Shown one piece after another: positions 17,628-29,400 of a DNA stretch of 64,000 nucleotides. Numbering within the stretch: the stretch's first letter is position 1; each line of letters opens with the position of its first letter. The stretch is from positions 1 through 64,000 of the forward strand of contig JAHDOI010000050.1 of assembly GCA_018434945.1 (NCBI GenBank). Direction: 5' to 3'. The translations under genes and the position numbers were made by a program. The notes below the pieces were generated by a model. That model saw nothing but the letters and a program-made list of their open reading frames with translations. It did not search any database and was not told the origin of the DNA. This stretch comes from Selenomonadales bacterium (lineage in GTDB: Bacteria; Bacillota; Negativicutes; Sporomusales; UBA7701).

Positions 17628-18557
17628 TCAAAATAGGCAGGTGCTCAAATACCGCTCTCCCGTATCCGGCAGCACCGTCACCACGCTCTTGCCGGGGCCG
17701 AGCTGACGGGCGATCTTGATCGCCGCGCAGGCGTTCGTGCCGCTGGAGACGCCGCAGAGGATGCCTTCCTCGCGGGCGAGGCGGCGGGCGGCCTCGCAGG
17801 CATCGTCGTCACTGACCAGCACGAGGTCGTCGATGATGTCGCGGTTCAATATGGGCGGAATGACACCGTCGCCGATGCCCTGCTGGATATGATGGCCGAT
17901 CGGCTTGCCGGCCAGGATGGCGGCGTTGTCCGGCTCGGCGGCGAAGATCCTGACGTTCGGGTTGGCCTGTTTGAGGACCTCGCCGATGCCGGTGATGGTG
18001 CCGCCGGTGCCGAAGCCGGCCACGAACGCGTCCACAGGACCCGCCATCTGGGCGAGGATCTCCTGGCCGGTTGTGCGGCGGTGGATATCGGGGTTGTTGA
18101 CATTTTCGAACTGGCGGGGCAGAAAAACGCAGCTGTCCTTGGCGGCCATCTCGTCGGCGACGGCCAGCGCGCTTTCGATCGCCTCGGTGATGCTCGCCCC
18201 CGCCGGAGTCAGGATTATCTCAGCTCCGTAGGCCTTGATGAGCTTCTGCCGTTCCACGCTCATGTTCTCGGGCATGACGATGCGGACCTTGTAGCCCTTG
18301 ACGGCGCCGATCATCGCCATGGCGATCCCCTGGTTGCCGCTCGTCACCTCGACGATGACCGAGTCGGGCTTTAGCTGGCCGGCCCTTTCGGCCGCCTCGA
18401 TCATGCCGAGGGCGGTACGGGTCTTGATGCTGCCGCCGGGGTTGACGCATTCCACCTTGGCGTAAATCTTCGCCCCTCCGGCCGGCGAGATGCGCCGGAG
18501 GAATACGAGTGGTGTTCTCCCCACCGCATCGAGAATGGTTTCGCAACATTTCTGCAT
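17628..18557 (-). CDS. cysK: Cysteine synthase A (O-acetylserine sulfhydrylase)
   Basis: CysK makes cysteine from O-acetylserine and sulfide with PLP. The 309 residues include the N-terminal IGRTPLV-like DAVGRTPLVFL, the PLP region NPGGSIKTRTALGMIEAAER, in which the lysine follows Ser-Ile as in S-x-K, TSGNQGIAMAMIGAVKGYK (substrate loop TSGN), GTGGTITGIGEVLKQ (phosphate-binding loop) and GVSSGTNACAA. The usual SVKDR is SIKTR here, a variation. The start is ATG 18557 with GGAGGGGAAATACA. It is monocistronic between two terminators, with a TATGATAT -10-like box upstream. Confidence 0.92.
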   Translation of the reverse strand: MQKCCETILDAVGRTPLVFLRRISPAGGAKIYAKVECVNPGGSIKTRTALGMIEAAERAGQLKPDSVIVEVTSGNQGIAMAMIGAVKGYKVRIVMPENMSVERQKLIKAYGAEIILTPAGASITEAIESALAVADEMAAKDSCVFLPRQFENVNNPDIHRRTTGQEILAQMAGPVDAFVAGFGTGGTITGIGEVLKQANPNVRIFAAEPDNAAILAGKPIGHHIQQGIGDGVIPPILNRDIIDDLVLVSDDDACEAARRLAREEGILCGVSSGTNACAAIKIARQLGPGKSVVTVLPDTGERYLSTCLF

Positions 18558-18683
18558 TGTATTTCCCCTCCACCGTATATCCGAAAAATATCATATATTA
18601 TTCCCGCTTTGGACATTTTTTCCCTTCCAGCCCGGAACAAATACCCAGAAAGACTTGGTTATGGGGCTATGCGCGCGACAAAA

Positions 18684-18704
18684 AGCCCCGGCATCGCCGG
18701 GGCT
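18684..18704 (-). terminator. Terminator of the glycolytic operon (after eno)
   Basis: Stem AGCCCCGGC / GCCGGGGCT, followed on the minus strand by TTTTTGTCG, 14 bases past the eno stop. Confidence 0.88.
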
Positions 18705-18717
18705 CTTCCATTGTCCC

Positions 18718-21548
<2,831 letters not shown>

Positions 21549-21562
21549 AATATCAACTCGTT

Positions 21563-22309
21563 TCAATAATTAACGATTTTGGCGAATGTTGCCGCGTCCA
21601 GGCTGGCGCCGCCCACCAGGGCGCCGTCGATTTCGGTCTTGCCCATCAGCTCGGCGATATTCTCGGCCTTGACGCTGCCGCCGTACTGGATGCGCACCGC
21701 GTCGGCCGCCGCCTGGCCGAACAGCCCGGCCGTCAGGCGGCGGATGAAAGCGCACACCGCATTGGCGTCCTCGGCGGAGGCGGTGCGGCCCGTACCGATG
21801 GCCCACACCGGCTCATAGGCGATCACAATCGCGGCCGCCTGCCCGGCGGTCAGCCCGGCCAGGCCCTGGCGGACCTGGCGCTCCACCACCCGCTCGGTGG
21901 CGCCCGCTTCCCGTTCGGCCAGCGTCTCGCCGACGCACACAATCGGGACGAGGCCGCCCGCGATGGCGGCGTGAAGCTTCTTATTCACCGTCTCATCAGT
22001 CTCGGCGAAGTACTGGCGCCGCTCGGAGTGGCCGATTATCACGTAGCCGCAGCCGGCGTCCGTTAGCATCGCGGCCGAAACCTCGCCGGTGTAGGCCCCC
22101 TGTTTCTCCCAGTGCATATCCTGGGCGCCGAGCCCGATCGCCGTGCCGGCTAGCGCCGTCTTAGCCGCCGCCAGCGCCGTGAAGGGCGGGCAGACGACCA
22201 CCTCGGCCGCCGCGCCGCCCACCAGGGGCGCAAGGTCTTTTATCAAGCCGGTAGTTTCTGCGATCGTTTTGTGCATTTTCCAGTTGCCGGCGATAATCGG
22301 TTTTCTCAT
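21563..22309 (-). CDS. tpiA: Triosephosphate isomerase
   Basis: This 248-residue TIM barrel begins MRKPIIAGNWKMHKTIAETT, with the catalytic Lys in NWKMHK. The electrophilic His is in VIIGHSERRQYFAETDE, the catalytic Glu in AYEPVWAIGTGRTASAEDAN, and the phosphate site in IQYGGSVKAENIAELM and DGALVGGASLDA. The start is ATG 22309 with GAGGAGGTCCAATT; the open frame upstream runs through the structured repeat and is not coding. Confidence 0.97.
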   Translation of the reverse strand: MRKPIIAGNWKMHKTIAETTGLIKDLAPLVGGAAAEVVVCPPFTALAAAKTALAGTAIGLGAQDMHWEKQGAYTGEVSAAMLTDAGCGYVIIGHSERRQYFAETDETVNKKLHAAIAGGLVPIVCVGETLAEREAGATERVVERQVRQGLAGLTAGQAAAIVIAYEPVWAIGTGRTASAEDANAVCAFIRRLTAGLFGQAAADAVRIQYGGSVKAENIAELMGKTEIDGALVGGASLDAATFAKIVNY

Positions 22310-22324
22310 AATTGGACCTCCTCG

Positions 22325-22445
22325 CGGCCGTTCAGAAGTCCCCAGATGCAAGGCGCACCGGAAGAGCGAGCCGCGCCGCGTACACGTAGTACGCAAGCAA
22401 TCGCTCTGAGGAGCAACGCTGCAGATGGGGGCTTATCAACGGACG
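22325..22445. repeat. Dispersed structured repeat, copy A (pgk-tpiA gap)
   Basis: Full copy. The core runs CCCCAGATGC (22340-22349) to GCAGATGGGG (22421-22430). These arms pair through a tandem G-A/A-G mismatch. Inside are AGAGCGA / TCGCTCT and the terminal hairpin GCGTAC / GTACGC. Outer arms CGGCCGTT...AAGTCCCCA and TGGGGGCTT...AACGGACG pair with few mismatches. It fills the whole space between pgk and tpiA, and tpiA's ribosome site follows directly. Confidence 0.85.
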
Positions 22446-22453
22446 CCCCCTTA

Positions 22454-23635
22454 TTACTTATCGCTGAGTGCCGCCACGCCTGGCAGCACTTTGCCTTCCA
22501 AAAACTCCAGCGACGCGCCGCCACCGGTCGAGATGTGGCTGATCTTATCCTGCAGGCCGGCCTTCTCGATCGCCGCCACCGAGTCGCCGCCGCCGACGAC
22601 GCTCACCGCGCCGGACGACGCCACCGCCGCCGCCACGGCGACCGTGCCCCTGGCGAAGGCGTCCATCTCGAACACGCCCATCGGGCCGTTCCAGACGATC
22701 AGCCTGGCGCCGGCGAGCGCGGCCGCGAAGGCCGCCGCCGAGGCCGGGCCGATATCGAGGGCCATCCAGCCGGCGGGGATGGCGTCGACGCCCACCGTCT
22801 TGGCGGCCGCGTCGGCGGCGAAGCGGTCGGCCACGATCACGTCGCCCGGCAGCAGCAGCTTGACGCCCCGCCCGGCCGCTTCCTTGATGAGCGAGCCGGC
22901 CAGCTCGATCTTGTCTTCCTCCACCAGCGACTTGCCGGTGGCGAACCCCTGGGCGGCGAGGAAGGTGTTGGCCATGCCGCCGCCGATGATGAGCGTGTCG
23001 ACCTTGGTCAGCAGGTTGGCGATCACGCCGATCTTATCCGACACCTTGGCGCCGCCGATGATGGCGACATACGGATGGGGAGGACTCCCCACCGCCCGGC
23101 TGAGGAAGTCGATCTCCTTCTCCAGCAGGAAGCCGGCCGCCGCCGGCAGATACTTTGTGATGCCCTCCACCGAGGCATGGGCCCGGTGGGAGACGCCGAA
23201 CGCGTCGTTGACGTATGTATCGGCCAGAGCCGCAAGCTGGCGGGCGAATTCGGGGTCGTTCTTCTCCTCTTCCTTGTGGAACCGGAGGTTCTCCAGCATC
23301 AGCACCTGGCCGGGCTTCAGCGCCTTGGCCGGGCCCTCGGCCGCCGCGCCGACGCAGTCGGCCGCGAACAGCACCTCTTTGCCGAGCAAGTCGGACAGCC
23401 GCTTGGCCACCGGCGCGAGCGAAAACTCGGCCGCCGGCCCGCCCTTCGGCCGGCCGAGGTGGCTGGCGAGGATAACCGCCGCCCCCTGCTCGAGCAGATA
23501 GCGCAAGGTGGGCAGCGTGGCCCGGATGCGGGTGTCGTCGGTGATGTTGCCGCCGTCCATCGGGACGTTGTAGTCCACCCTCACCAGCACCTTCTTGCCG
23601 GCGAGGTCGACATCGCGGATGGTTTTCTTGTTCAT
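22454..23635 (-). CDS. pgk: Phosphoglycerate kinase
   Basis: Pgk makes ATP from 1,3-bisphosphoglycerate. The 393 residues have the N-domain substrate site [20 protein letters not shown], then [13 protein letters not shown] and VYNDAFG-like [20 protein letters not shown], the hinge [20 protein letters not shown], and C-domain nucleotide motifs [30 protein letters not shown] and [19 protein letters not shown]. The start is ATG 23635 with GGAGGTGTGTGA. A long hairpin separates it from gap. Confidence 0.97.
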   Translation of the reverse strand: MNKKTIRDVDLAGKKVLVRVDYNVPMDGGNITDDTRIRATLPTLRYLLEQGAAVILASHLGRPKGGPAAEFSLAPVAKRLSDLLGKEVLFAADCVGAAAEGPAKALKPGQVLMLENLRFHKEEEKNDPEFARQLAALADTYVNDAFGVSHRAHASVEGITKYLPAAAGFLLEKEIDFLSRAVGSPPHPYVAIIGGAKVSDKIGVIANLLTKVDTLIIGGGMANTFLAAQGFATGKSLVEEDKIELAGSLIKEAAGRGVKLLLPGDVIVADRFAADAAAKTVGVDAIPAGWMALDIGPASAAAFAAALAGARLIVWNGPMGVFEMDAFARGTVAVAAAVASSGAVSVVGGGDSVAAIEKAGLQDKISHISTGGGASLEFLEGKVLPGVAALSDK

Positions 23636-23688
23636 TCACACACCTCCACTGAACCCTTAAGGTCTGATGACGCAAACGCGCCGAAAAG

Positions 23689-23737
23689 AAAACTCGGCTT
23701 GCGCCGAGCCTCCAGGCGCAGGCGTAAGCCTAGTTTT
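23689..23737 (-). terminator. Attenuator-like hairpin between gap and pgk
   Basis: Arms 23689-23705 and 23721-23737 pair over 17 bases with two mismatches. On the minus strand the stem is followed by CTTTTC. Inside the operon this would allow more gap than pgk transcript, or mark an mRNA processing or stability boundary. Confidence 0.65.
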
Positions 23738-23783
23738 ACCATTATCCTACCACAAAAACGCCCTTCCTGACAGGAAATAATCC

Positions 23784-24812
<1,029 letters not shown>

Positions 24813-25838
24813 TCAGCTCTTTATAATCTCCCTGATAGCGCGGGCCGCCCCCTCGTCGGTGACGAGGACGTCGCGGCTGCCGGCGGCGGTCACCGCCACG
24901 ATGGCGGCCGCCTTCCTGCGGCCGCCGGCCACGGCTATCACCCGTCCCACGCCGCCGAGATCATCGAGGCGCAACCCGATGCTATCGGTTGTATAAACTA
25001 TTTCGCCGCCGATGGTTGTGTACTGGCCGAGCGCTTCGCCCGCCGCCCCCCGAGCCTTCAGCTCGTTGATCAGCGCCGGCGCGATCACCCTTCTCGCCGC
25101 CATCACCTCGGCCAGCCCGATGCCGTGGAGGACGACGTCCGCCTTGCGGATAAGCTCGTCGACGTCCCTGAGGTTGGCATCGTGGGCCAGCAGCACATCG
25201 AGGGCCTCGCCGCCCACGCCGTCAGGCAGGTGCAGCATCCGGTAGCGGCCGCCCAGCTTGCCGGCCATGACGGCGGCGATCGTGTTGGCCTGGTACTCCA
25301 CCTTTTCGCCCAGGCCGCCGCGGGCCGGCACGATCGTCACGTCCCGCGCGGCGGCGGACGCCGCTTCGGCCACCCAGGCCATCGTCGACCCGCCGCTCAC
25401 CGCGACGGTCATATTATCTCCCAGATACCCGCCCAGTACTCCGGCGGCGGCCCGCCCCAGCTCGCGGAGCGAGGCCGGGTCGGCGTCCGCGTCGCCGCGG
25501 GTGACCACCACCCGCCGCACCCCCAGGCGCTCCGCCAGTTCCTCCTCCAGGGCGGAAAACCCGTGGAGGACCCGCACATATCCGGCCAACTCTTCGAGCA
25601 CGCCCTGCCCCTCTTCGGTGACCGACATCCCCAGGGGCGTGAAGTCGATCAGGCCGGCGGCCTTGAGAAAATCGACCTGGGCCCGCACCACCCGTTCGCC
25701 CATGTCCAGGGCCACGGCGAGCGCCCGCCGCCCGACCGGCTGGGCGAACTGGATCTGGCGGAGAATATTGAATCTGTCTTCGATCACGCCGACCAGCTCG
25801 GGAGCGATCCTGCGGTGCAAGGCGACGGCTTTCTCCAT
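24813..25838 (-). CDS. cggR: Central glycolytic genes regulator CggR (SorC/DeoR family)
   Basis: CggR represses the gap operon and is released by fructose-1,6-bisphosphate. The 341 residues have an N-terminal DNA-binding region (LVGVIEDRFNILRQIQF, VGRRALAVALDMGERVVRAQ, VDFLKAAGLIDFTPLGMSVT) and a SorC-type sugar-phosphate domain (DNMTVAVSGGSTMAWVAEAA, VPARGGLGEKVEYQANTIAA, DVVLHGIGLA, ARGAAGEALGQYTTIGGE). The position ahead of gap and the operator upstream make the assignment firm. The start is ATG 25838 with CGGAGGAGAACACA. Confidence 0.94.
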   Translation of the reverse strand: MEKAVALHRRIAPELVGVIEDRFNILRQIQFAQPVGRRALAVALDMGERVVRAQVDFLKAAGLIDFTPLGMSVTEEGQGVLEELAGYVRVLHGFSALEEELAERLGVRRVVVTRGDADADPASLRELGRAAAGVLGGYLGDNMTVAVSGGSTMAWVAEAASAAARDVTIVPARGGLGEKVEYQANTIAAVMAGKLGGRYRMLHLPDGVGGEALDVLLAHDANLRDVDELIRKADVVLHGIGLAEVMAARRVIAPALINELKARGAAGEALGQYTTIGGEIVYTTDSIGLRLDDLGGVGRVIAVAGGRRKAAAIVAVTAAGSRDVLVTDEGAARAIREIIKS

Positions 25839-25854
25839 TGTGTTCTCCTCCGGG

Positions 25855-25890
25855 ATTATATTTGTCCCACTGGTACATTATATGTCCCGG
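25855..25890 (-). promoter_or_regulatory. CggR-type operator and promoter of the glycolytic operon
   Basis: On the minus strand CGGGACATATAATGTACC is followed by AGTGGGACAAATATAAT. Two GGGACA-type half sites (25884-25889 and 25864-25869) lie 20 bp apart, two helical turns, as in the Bacillus CggR operator. TATAAT inside the first half is the likely -10, so binding would block RNA polymerase. Confidence 0.75.
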
Positions 25891-25989
25891 CATGCAAATA
25901 ATTATACTACTATTTGATTAATATTCGCGATTATCCCTTTTATTCCTGCCGGCAAAAGGGTATTTTATCCAAAAAAACAGGAAAAAATT

Positions 25990-26015
25990 GCCCCCGGCGT
26001 TAACCCGCCGGGGGC
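25990..26015 (-). terminator. Terminator of the chemoreceptor gene
   Basis: Stem GCCCCCGGCG / CGCCGGGGGC, followed on the minus strand by AATTTTTTCC. Confidence 0.85.
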
Positions 26016-26041
26016 TGTGTTTTTGGCGTCCGTTCCCGCTC

Positions 26042-27817
26042 TTACACCCGGAACCTGTTCACCGTGACATGCAGGTCCTCGGCCAGCTTCGCCAGCGCCT
26101 GGCTCGAGGAAGCGATCTCCTCCATCGACGCCAGCTGCTCCTCGGCCGCCGCCGACACGCTCTCGGCTTCGGCCGCCGACGACTTGCTCAGCATATCGAT
26201 CTTGCGCACCGAGCCCACGATCTGCTGGCTGCCGCCCGCCATCTGCTGCACCGCCGCCGAGATCTCCTTCACCTGGCCGGAAACCTCCGACACCAGCGCG
26301 ACGATCTCCCGGAAGGCCACCCCGGCGGCGTTGACCACCTCGGCGCCGGTCTTCACTTCCCGCGTCCCGTCGTTCATCGCCACGACAGCCTTATCGGTGT
26401 CGCCCCTGATCTCGCCGATAAGGTCGGCGATCTTCTTCGCCGCCTCCTGCGACTGCTCGGCCAGTTTCCTGACCTCCTCGGCCACCACCGCGAAGCCTCG
26501 GCCCTGTTCGCCGGCGCGGGCGGCCTCTATCGCCGCGTTCAGCGCCAGCAGGTTGGTCTGCCCGGCGATGCCGGCGATGGTATCGACGATCTGGCCGATC
26601 TCCTTCGAGCGTTCGCCCAGCTTGGCCACGACCGCGGCCGACGTGTTCACCGTATTCTCTATCTGGCCCATCTGGCTGACCGCCTTGTCCACCGACTGCC
26701 CGCCGGTTTTAGCCTTGTCCGCCGCCTGTGCCGACTGCGCGGCCACCTGGTTGGCGTTCGCCGCCACCTGCTGGAGGCCGGCCGACATCTGCTCGACCAC
26801 CGACGCCGACTCGTTGGCCGCCGCCACCTGCTCGGTCGCCGCGCCGGCCACGCTCGTGATCGACGCCGCGATCTGGTTGGCCGCCTGAGCCGACTGATCG
26901 GCGCTCGCCGTCAGCTCCTCCGACGAAGCGGAAACCTGCTCGGTCGCCTGCATGATATTGCGGATGACGTGACGCATATTATTGTTCAGAGTATCGAACG
27001 CCTTGGCCATCTCGCCGAATTCGTCGCTGCGGCGCATGAATGCCGGATCGATGTCACGCGAGTAGTCGCCGTCGGCCATGGTTTTGATCCTGTTCGTCAT
27101 CGCCAGGAACGGCTTGGCCAGGCTGCTGCCGAGATAAAACGCCAGCAGCCCCGACAACACCAGCGCGAGCAACAAGAACATGATCCCGACCATGATCTTG
27201 CTTCTCAGCTGCGCGGCCTGCTCCTGGGCCTTCTTATTCACGAAGGCGTCGATATCGTCAGTCCAGTTGCCGGTGCCGATAATCCAGTTATACGGCTTGA
27301 ACAGCAGCGTATAGGCCCGCTTCGGCAATTCCTGGGTCTGGTTTGGCTTCGCGAACCAGTAATCGGTATACCCGCCTTCCGGTTTAGCGCTGTTGGCTAT
27401 GAATTCTCTGATGAACGCTGTCCCTTTCGCGTCTTTGGCGCCGATACGGCTTTTGCCCTCCTGGTCGCGGCCGAGGAGGACGACGTTGACGCCCTCGGTG
27501 GTGTCGATCCAGAAGTAGTTGCCGTTGTCAAACCTCAGCTCGCGGACGATGTCGGCGGCCCGCTTCCTGGCCTCCGCTTCGGTGAGCAGGCCCTTCCGCT
27601 GCTGCTCGTAAACGGCCTGCACCAGGCTGACGGCCGTTTCCACCTGCAGCTTGACATTGCGGTCGAACTGCTCGTAGAGAATGGCGCGGTACTGTTTGAC
27701 CGTCTCTTCATTAGTCCTGACAGAGTCGTAAATGTTGTAGATCCCGACGACCAGCGCCCCGATAAGACCGGTGAATATCATCGCAATGATGATTTTGTGT
27801 TTGATCGAACGCACCAT
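26042..27817 (-). CDS. Methyl-accepting chemotaxis protein with periplasmic Cache domain
   Basis: This 591-residue chemoreceptor has an N-terminal membrane helix (IIIAMIFTGLIGALVVGIYN) and an extracytoplasmic single-Cache-like domain (~35-195, with RFDNGNYFWIDTTEGVNVVL and FKPYNWIIGTGNWTDDID). A second helix (IMVGIMFLLLALVLSGLLAF), a HAMP (LAKPFLAMTNRIKTMADGDY) and a long signalling hairpin follow, with the tip IAGIAGQTNLLALNAAIEAA then RAGEQGRGFAVVAEEVRKLA. The ligand is unknown; Cache domains of this type often bind small organic acids. Start ATG 27817 is favoured by GGAGGTTTATCAC. The 27818-28041 gap holds only its upstream region; I see no other gene there. Confidence 0.93.
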   Translation of the reverse strand: MVRSIKHKIIIAMIFTGLIGALVVGIYNIYDSVRTNEETVKQYRAILYEQFDRNVKLQVETAVSLVQAVYEQQRKGLLTEAEARKRAADIVRELRFDNGNYFWIDTTEGVNVVLLGRDQEGKSRIGAKDAKGTAFIREFIANSAKPEGGYTDYWFAKPNQTQELPKRAYTLLFKPYNWIIGTGNWTDDIDAFVNKKAQEQAAQLRSKIMVGIMFLLLALVLSGLLAFYLGSSLAKPFLAMTNRIKTMADGDYSRDIDPAFMRRSDEFGEMAKAFDTLNNNMRHVIRNIMQATEQVSASSEELTASADQSAQAANQIAASITSVAGAATEQVAAANESASVVEQMSAGLQQVAANANQVAAQSAQAADKAKTGGQSVDKAVSQMGQIENTVNTSAAVVAKLGERSKEIGQIVDTIAGIAGQTNLLALNAAIEAARAGEQGRGFAVVAEEVRKLAEQSQEAAKKIADLIGEIRGDTDKAVVAMNDGTREVKTGAEVVNAAGVAFREIVALVSEVSGQVKEISAAVQQMAGGSQQIVGSVRKIDMLSKSSAAEAESVSAAAEEQLASMEEIASSSQALAKLAEDLHVTVNRFRV

Positions 27818-28041
27818 GTGATAAACCTCCATCTTTTAATAACGCATCGGCGCCGCCGGCTGTACCGGCCAGCCCCGTTCAAAAAAGCGACAAAATCATG
27901 TTCGGCGGCCGCACAACGGTCGTTCCCAAGCATAACTCGTCGCCATATAATCATATCAGCCGCCGCTCGTCAGCCGCTTCGCAAAAAAGACATAGAACGG
28001 GAATATTTTTCGTCACCTTTACGATAAAGCAACGGCGAAAA

Positions 28042-28073
28042 AGCCGCCCTTCGCTTTTACGCCAAGGGCGGCT
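28042..28073 (-). terminator. Terminator of the SIMPL gene
   Basis: Stem AGCCGCCCTT / AAGGGCGGCT, followed on the minus strand by TTTTTCGCC. Confidence 0.8.
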
Positions 28074-28119
28074 CCATCGGTTAAACCCCGGTGCGGTGCT
28101 TTGGGAAAACTCCCGATCC

Positions 28120-28824
28120 TTACAGCCCGAAGACGAGATTCACGTCCACGCTCACCGTCAACGTTCCCGCCTCGATCGGCGCTCCTGCCGCCTTAAAAGA
28201 CCGCATGGCGTCGGCCTGCATCGGCACGAAGCGGCCGGATTCCGACACCGACAGCGGCTGGCCGAGGGCGACGCCGAGGGCGTCGGCCATCACCGACGCT
28301 TTGTGGCGCCCGTCCTGCACCGCTTTGCGCAACAGCTCGTCGTACAGCCGGCCGTCGTCCTTCACGGCGAAACGCAGGCCATGGAACTGATTGGCGCCGG
28401 CCGCGAAGGCCGCGTCGATCACTGGGCCGATCTTGCCGAGGTCCTCCACCTTCACGGTTACGCTGTTCTGCAGGCGATAGCCGGCGATCGCCCCGGGCGA
28501 GCCGTCCTTGGCGTCGTTTTTATAGATAGGTTGCAGGGAAAACTGGGATGTGGCGATATTGGCCTTGGCGATGCCCTGGGCGGCGAGGGCGTCGATTATC
28601 CGCCGCATCGTCCGGTCGTTGTCCTCGCGGGCCGTCGCGGCATCCGCGCCGGTGGTGATGATGCCGGCGGTCACGAATGCGACATCGGGCGCCACCGCCG
28701 CTTCGGCGTGGCCGGTGACGGTGACGGTGCGGGTCCCCTCGGCGGGGGCGGCGAAAGCCGCGCCGGCCAGGCATGCGGCCAGCAGGGACAGTACGGTAAA
28801 GCTAACCAGGCTGCGTTTAAACAT
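28120..28824 (-). CDS. SIMPL domain (DUF541) exported protein
   Basis: This 234-residue protein has a signal peptide (MFKRSLVSFTVLSLLAACLA ending AFAAPAEG) and one SIMPL domain: RTVTVTGHAEAAVAPDVAFV, FSLQPIYKNDAKDG, GYRLQNSVTVKVEDLGKIG, ALRKAVQD-like LLRKAVQDGRHKASVMADAL and TLTVSVDVNLVFGL at the end. SIMPL proteins (e.g. YggE) are envelope proteins linked to oxidative stress; the molecular role is unclear. The start is ATG 28824 with GAGGAGGATTCCG; the open frame upstream has no ribosome site. Confidence 0.88.
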   Translation of the reverse strand: MFKRSLVSFTVLSLLAACLAGAAFAAPAEGTRTVTVTGHAEAAVAPDVAFVTAGIITTGADAATAREDNDRTMRRIIDALAAQGIAKANIATSQFSLQPIYKNDAKDGSPGAIAGYRLQNSVTVKVEDLGKIGPVIDAAFAAGANQFHGLRFAVKDDGRLYDELLRKAVQDGRHKASVMADALGVALGQPLSVSESGRFVPMQADAMRSFKAAGAPIEAGTLTVSVDVNLVFGL

Positions 28825-28900
28825 CGGAATCCTCCTCGAATATGTATTGAATATCCATTCACCCGTATAAACGCGGGCCGGGGGAAAAAGTAACGCCCTG

Positions 28901-29305
28901 TCAGAGAAAAAAATGGATAACAGCAAAAGCTACAATGATAGGCATGCCGAGCCGGTGGGCGCGGCGCACCCGCCCGGCCTGCGGCCGGAATTTGAGCAGC
29001 CAGCCCGAATTGGCCATATAAACCACCGTCGCCGACACCAGCAGCCCGGAGCCGGCCTTGAGGCCGAGCGGACCGGCCAGCAGCATGGCGATAACGTGGT
29101 ACGCGGCGGCGAGGGAGATAAGCGAAGCCAGATAGGGGTGGGTGGCGCTGGCTGCGGCGTCGGCCGCCCGCAGCCAGCCGGCGGCCGCCGGCGAGTCCCG
29201 GCGCGCCAGGTGCTCGCGCAGCCGGTGAAGGGGATAATAGCCCGCCGCCGCCGTCAGCAAGCCCAGAGCCGAATACCCGGCCCACAGAGCCAGCTCGTGA
29301 TCCAT
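28901..29305 (-). CDS. Small four-helix membrane protein, unknown
   Basis: This 134-residue protein has about four membrane segments (LALWAGYSALGLLTAAAGYY, HPYLASLISLAAAYHVIAML, SGLLVSATVVYMANSGWLL, LGMPIIVAFAVIHFFL). Histidines lie at the edges of helices 2 and 4 (HPYL, AAYH, RAHRLG, IHFF), a layout reminiscent of b-type cytochromes or ferric-reductase-like proteins, but I cannot name a family. ATG 29305 is chosen with GGTTGGGATGCC before it; an in-frame start 14 codons upstream exists. It lies 76 bases before the SIMPL gene in the same direction. Confidence 0.6.
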   Translation of the reverse strand: MDHELALWAGYSALGLLTAAAGYYPLHRLREHLARRDSPAAAGWLRAADAAASATHPYLASLISLAAAYHVIAMLLAGPLGLKAGSGLLVSATVVYMANSGWLLKFRPQAGRVRRAHRLGMPIIVAFAVIHFFL

Positions 29306-29400
29306 GGCATCCCAACCTTTTTTGCCCTTTCCGGCAAAATTCCCCACCGGCCGCGCAAATACCTCCTGAAAGAATTAGTGCGGCTTATCGACGGCCGACT

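Noticed and set aside
17628-18557. CysK as a cystathionine beta-synthase or threonine synthase
   Set aside because: Length, TSGNQG and GTGGT motifs fit cysteine synthase A, with no regulatory CBS domain; the SIKTR variant alone is not enough to reassign it.
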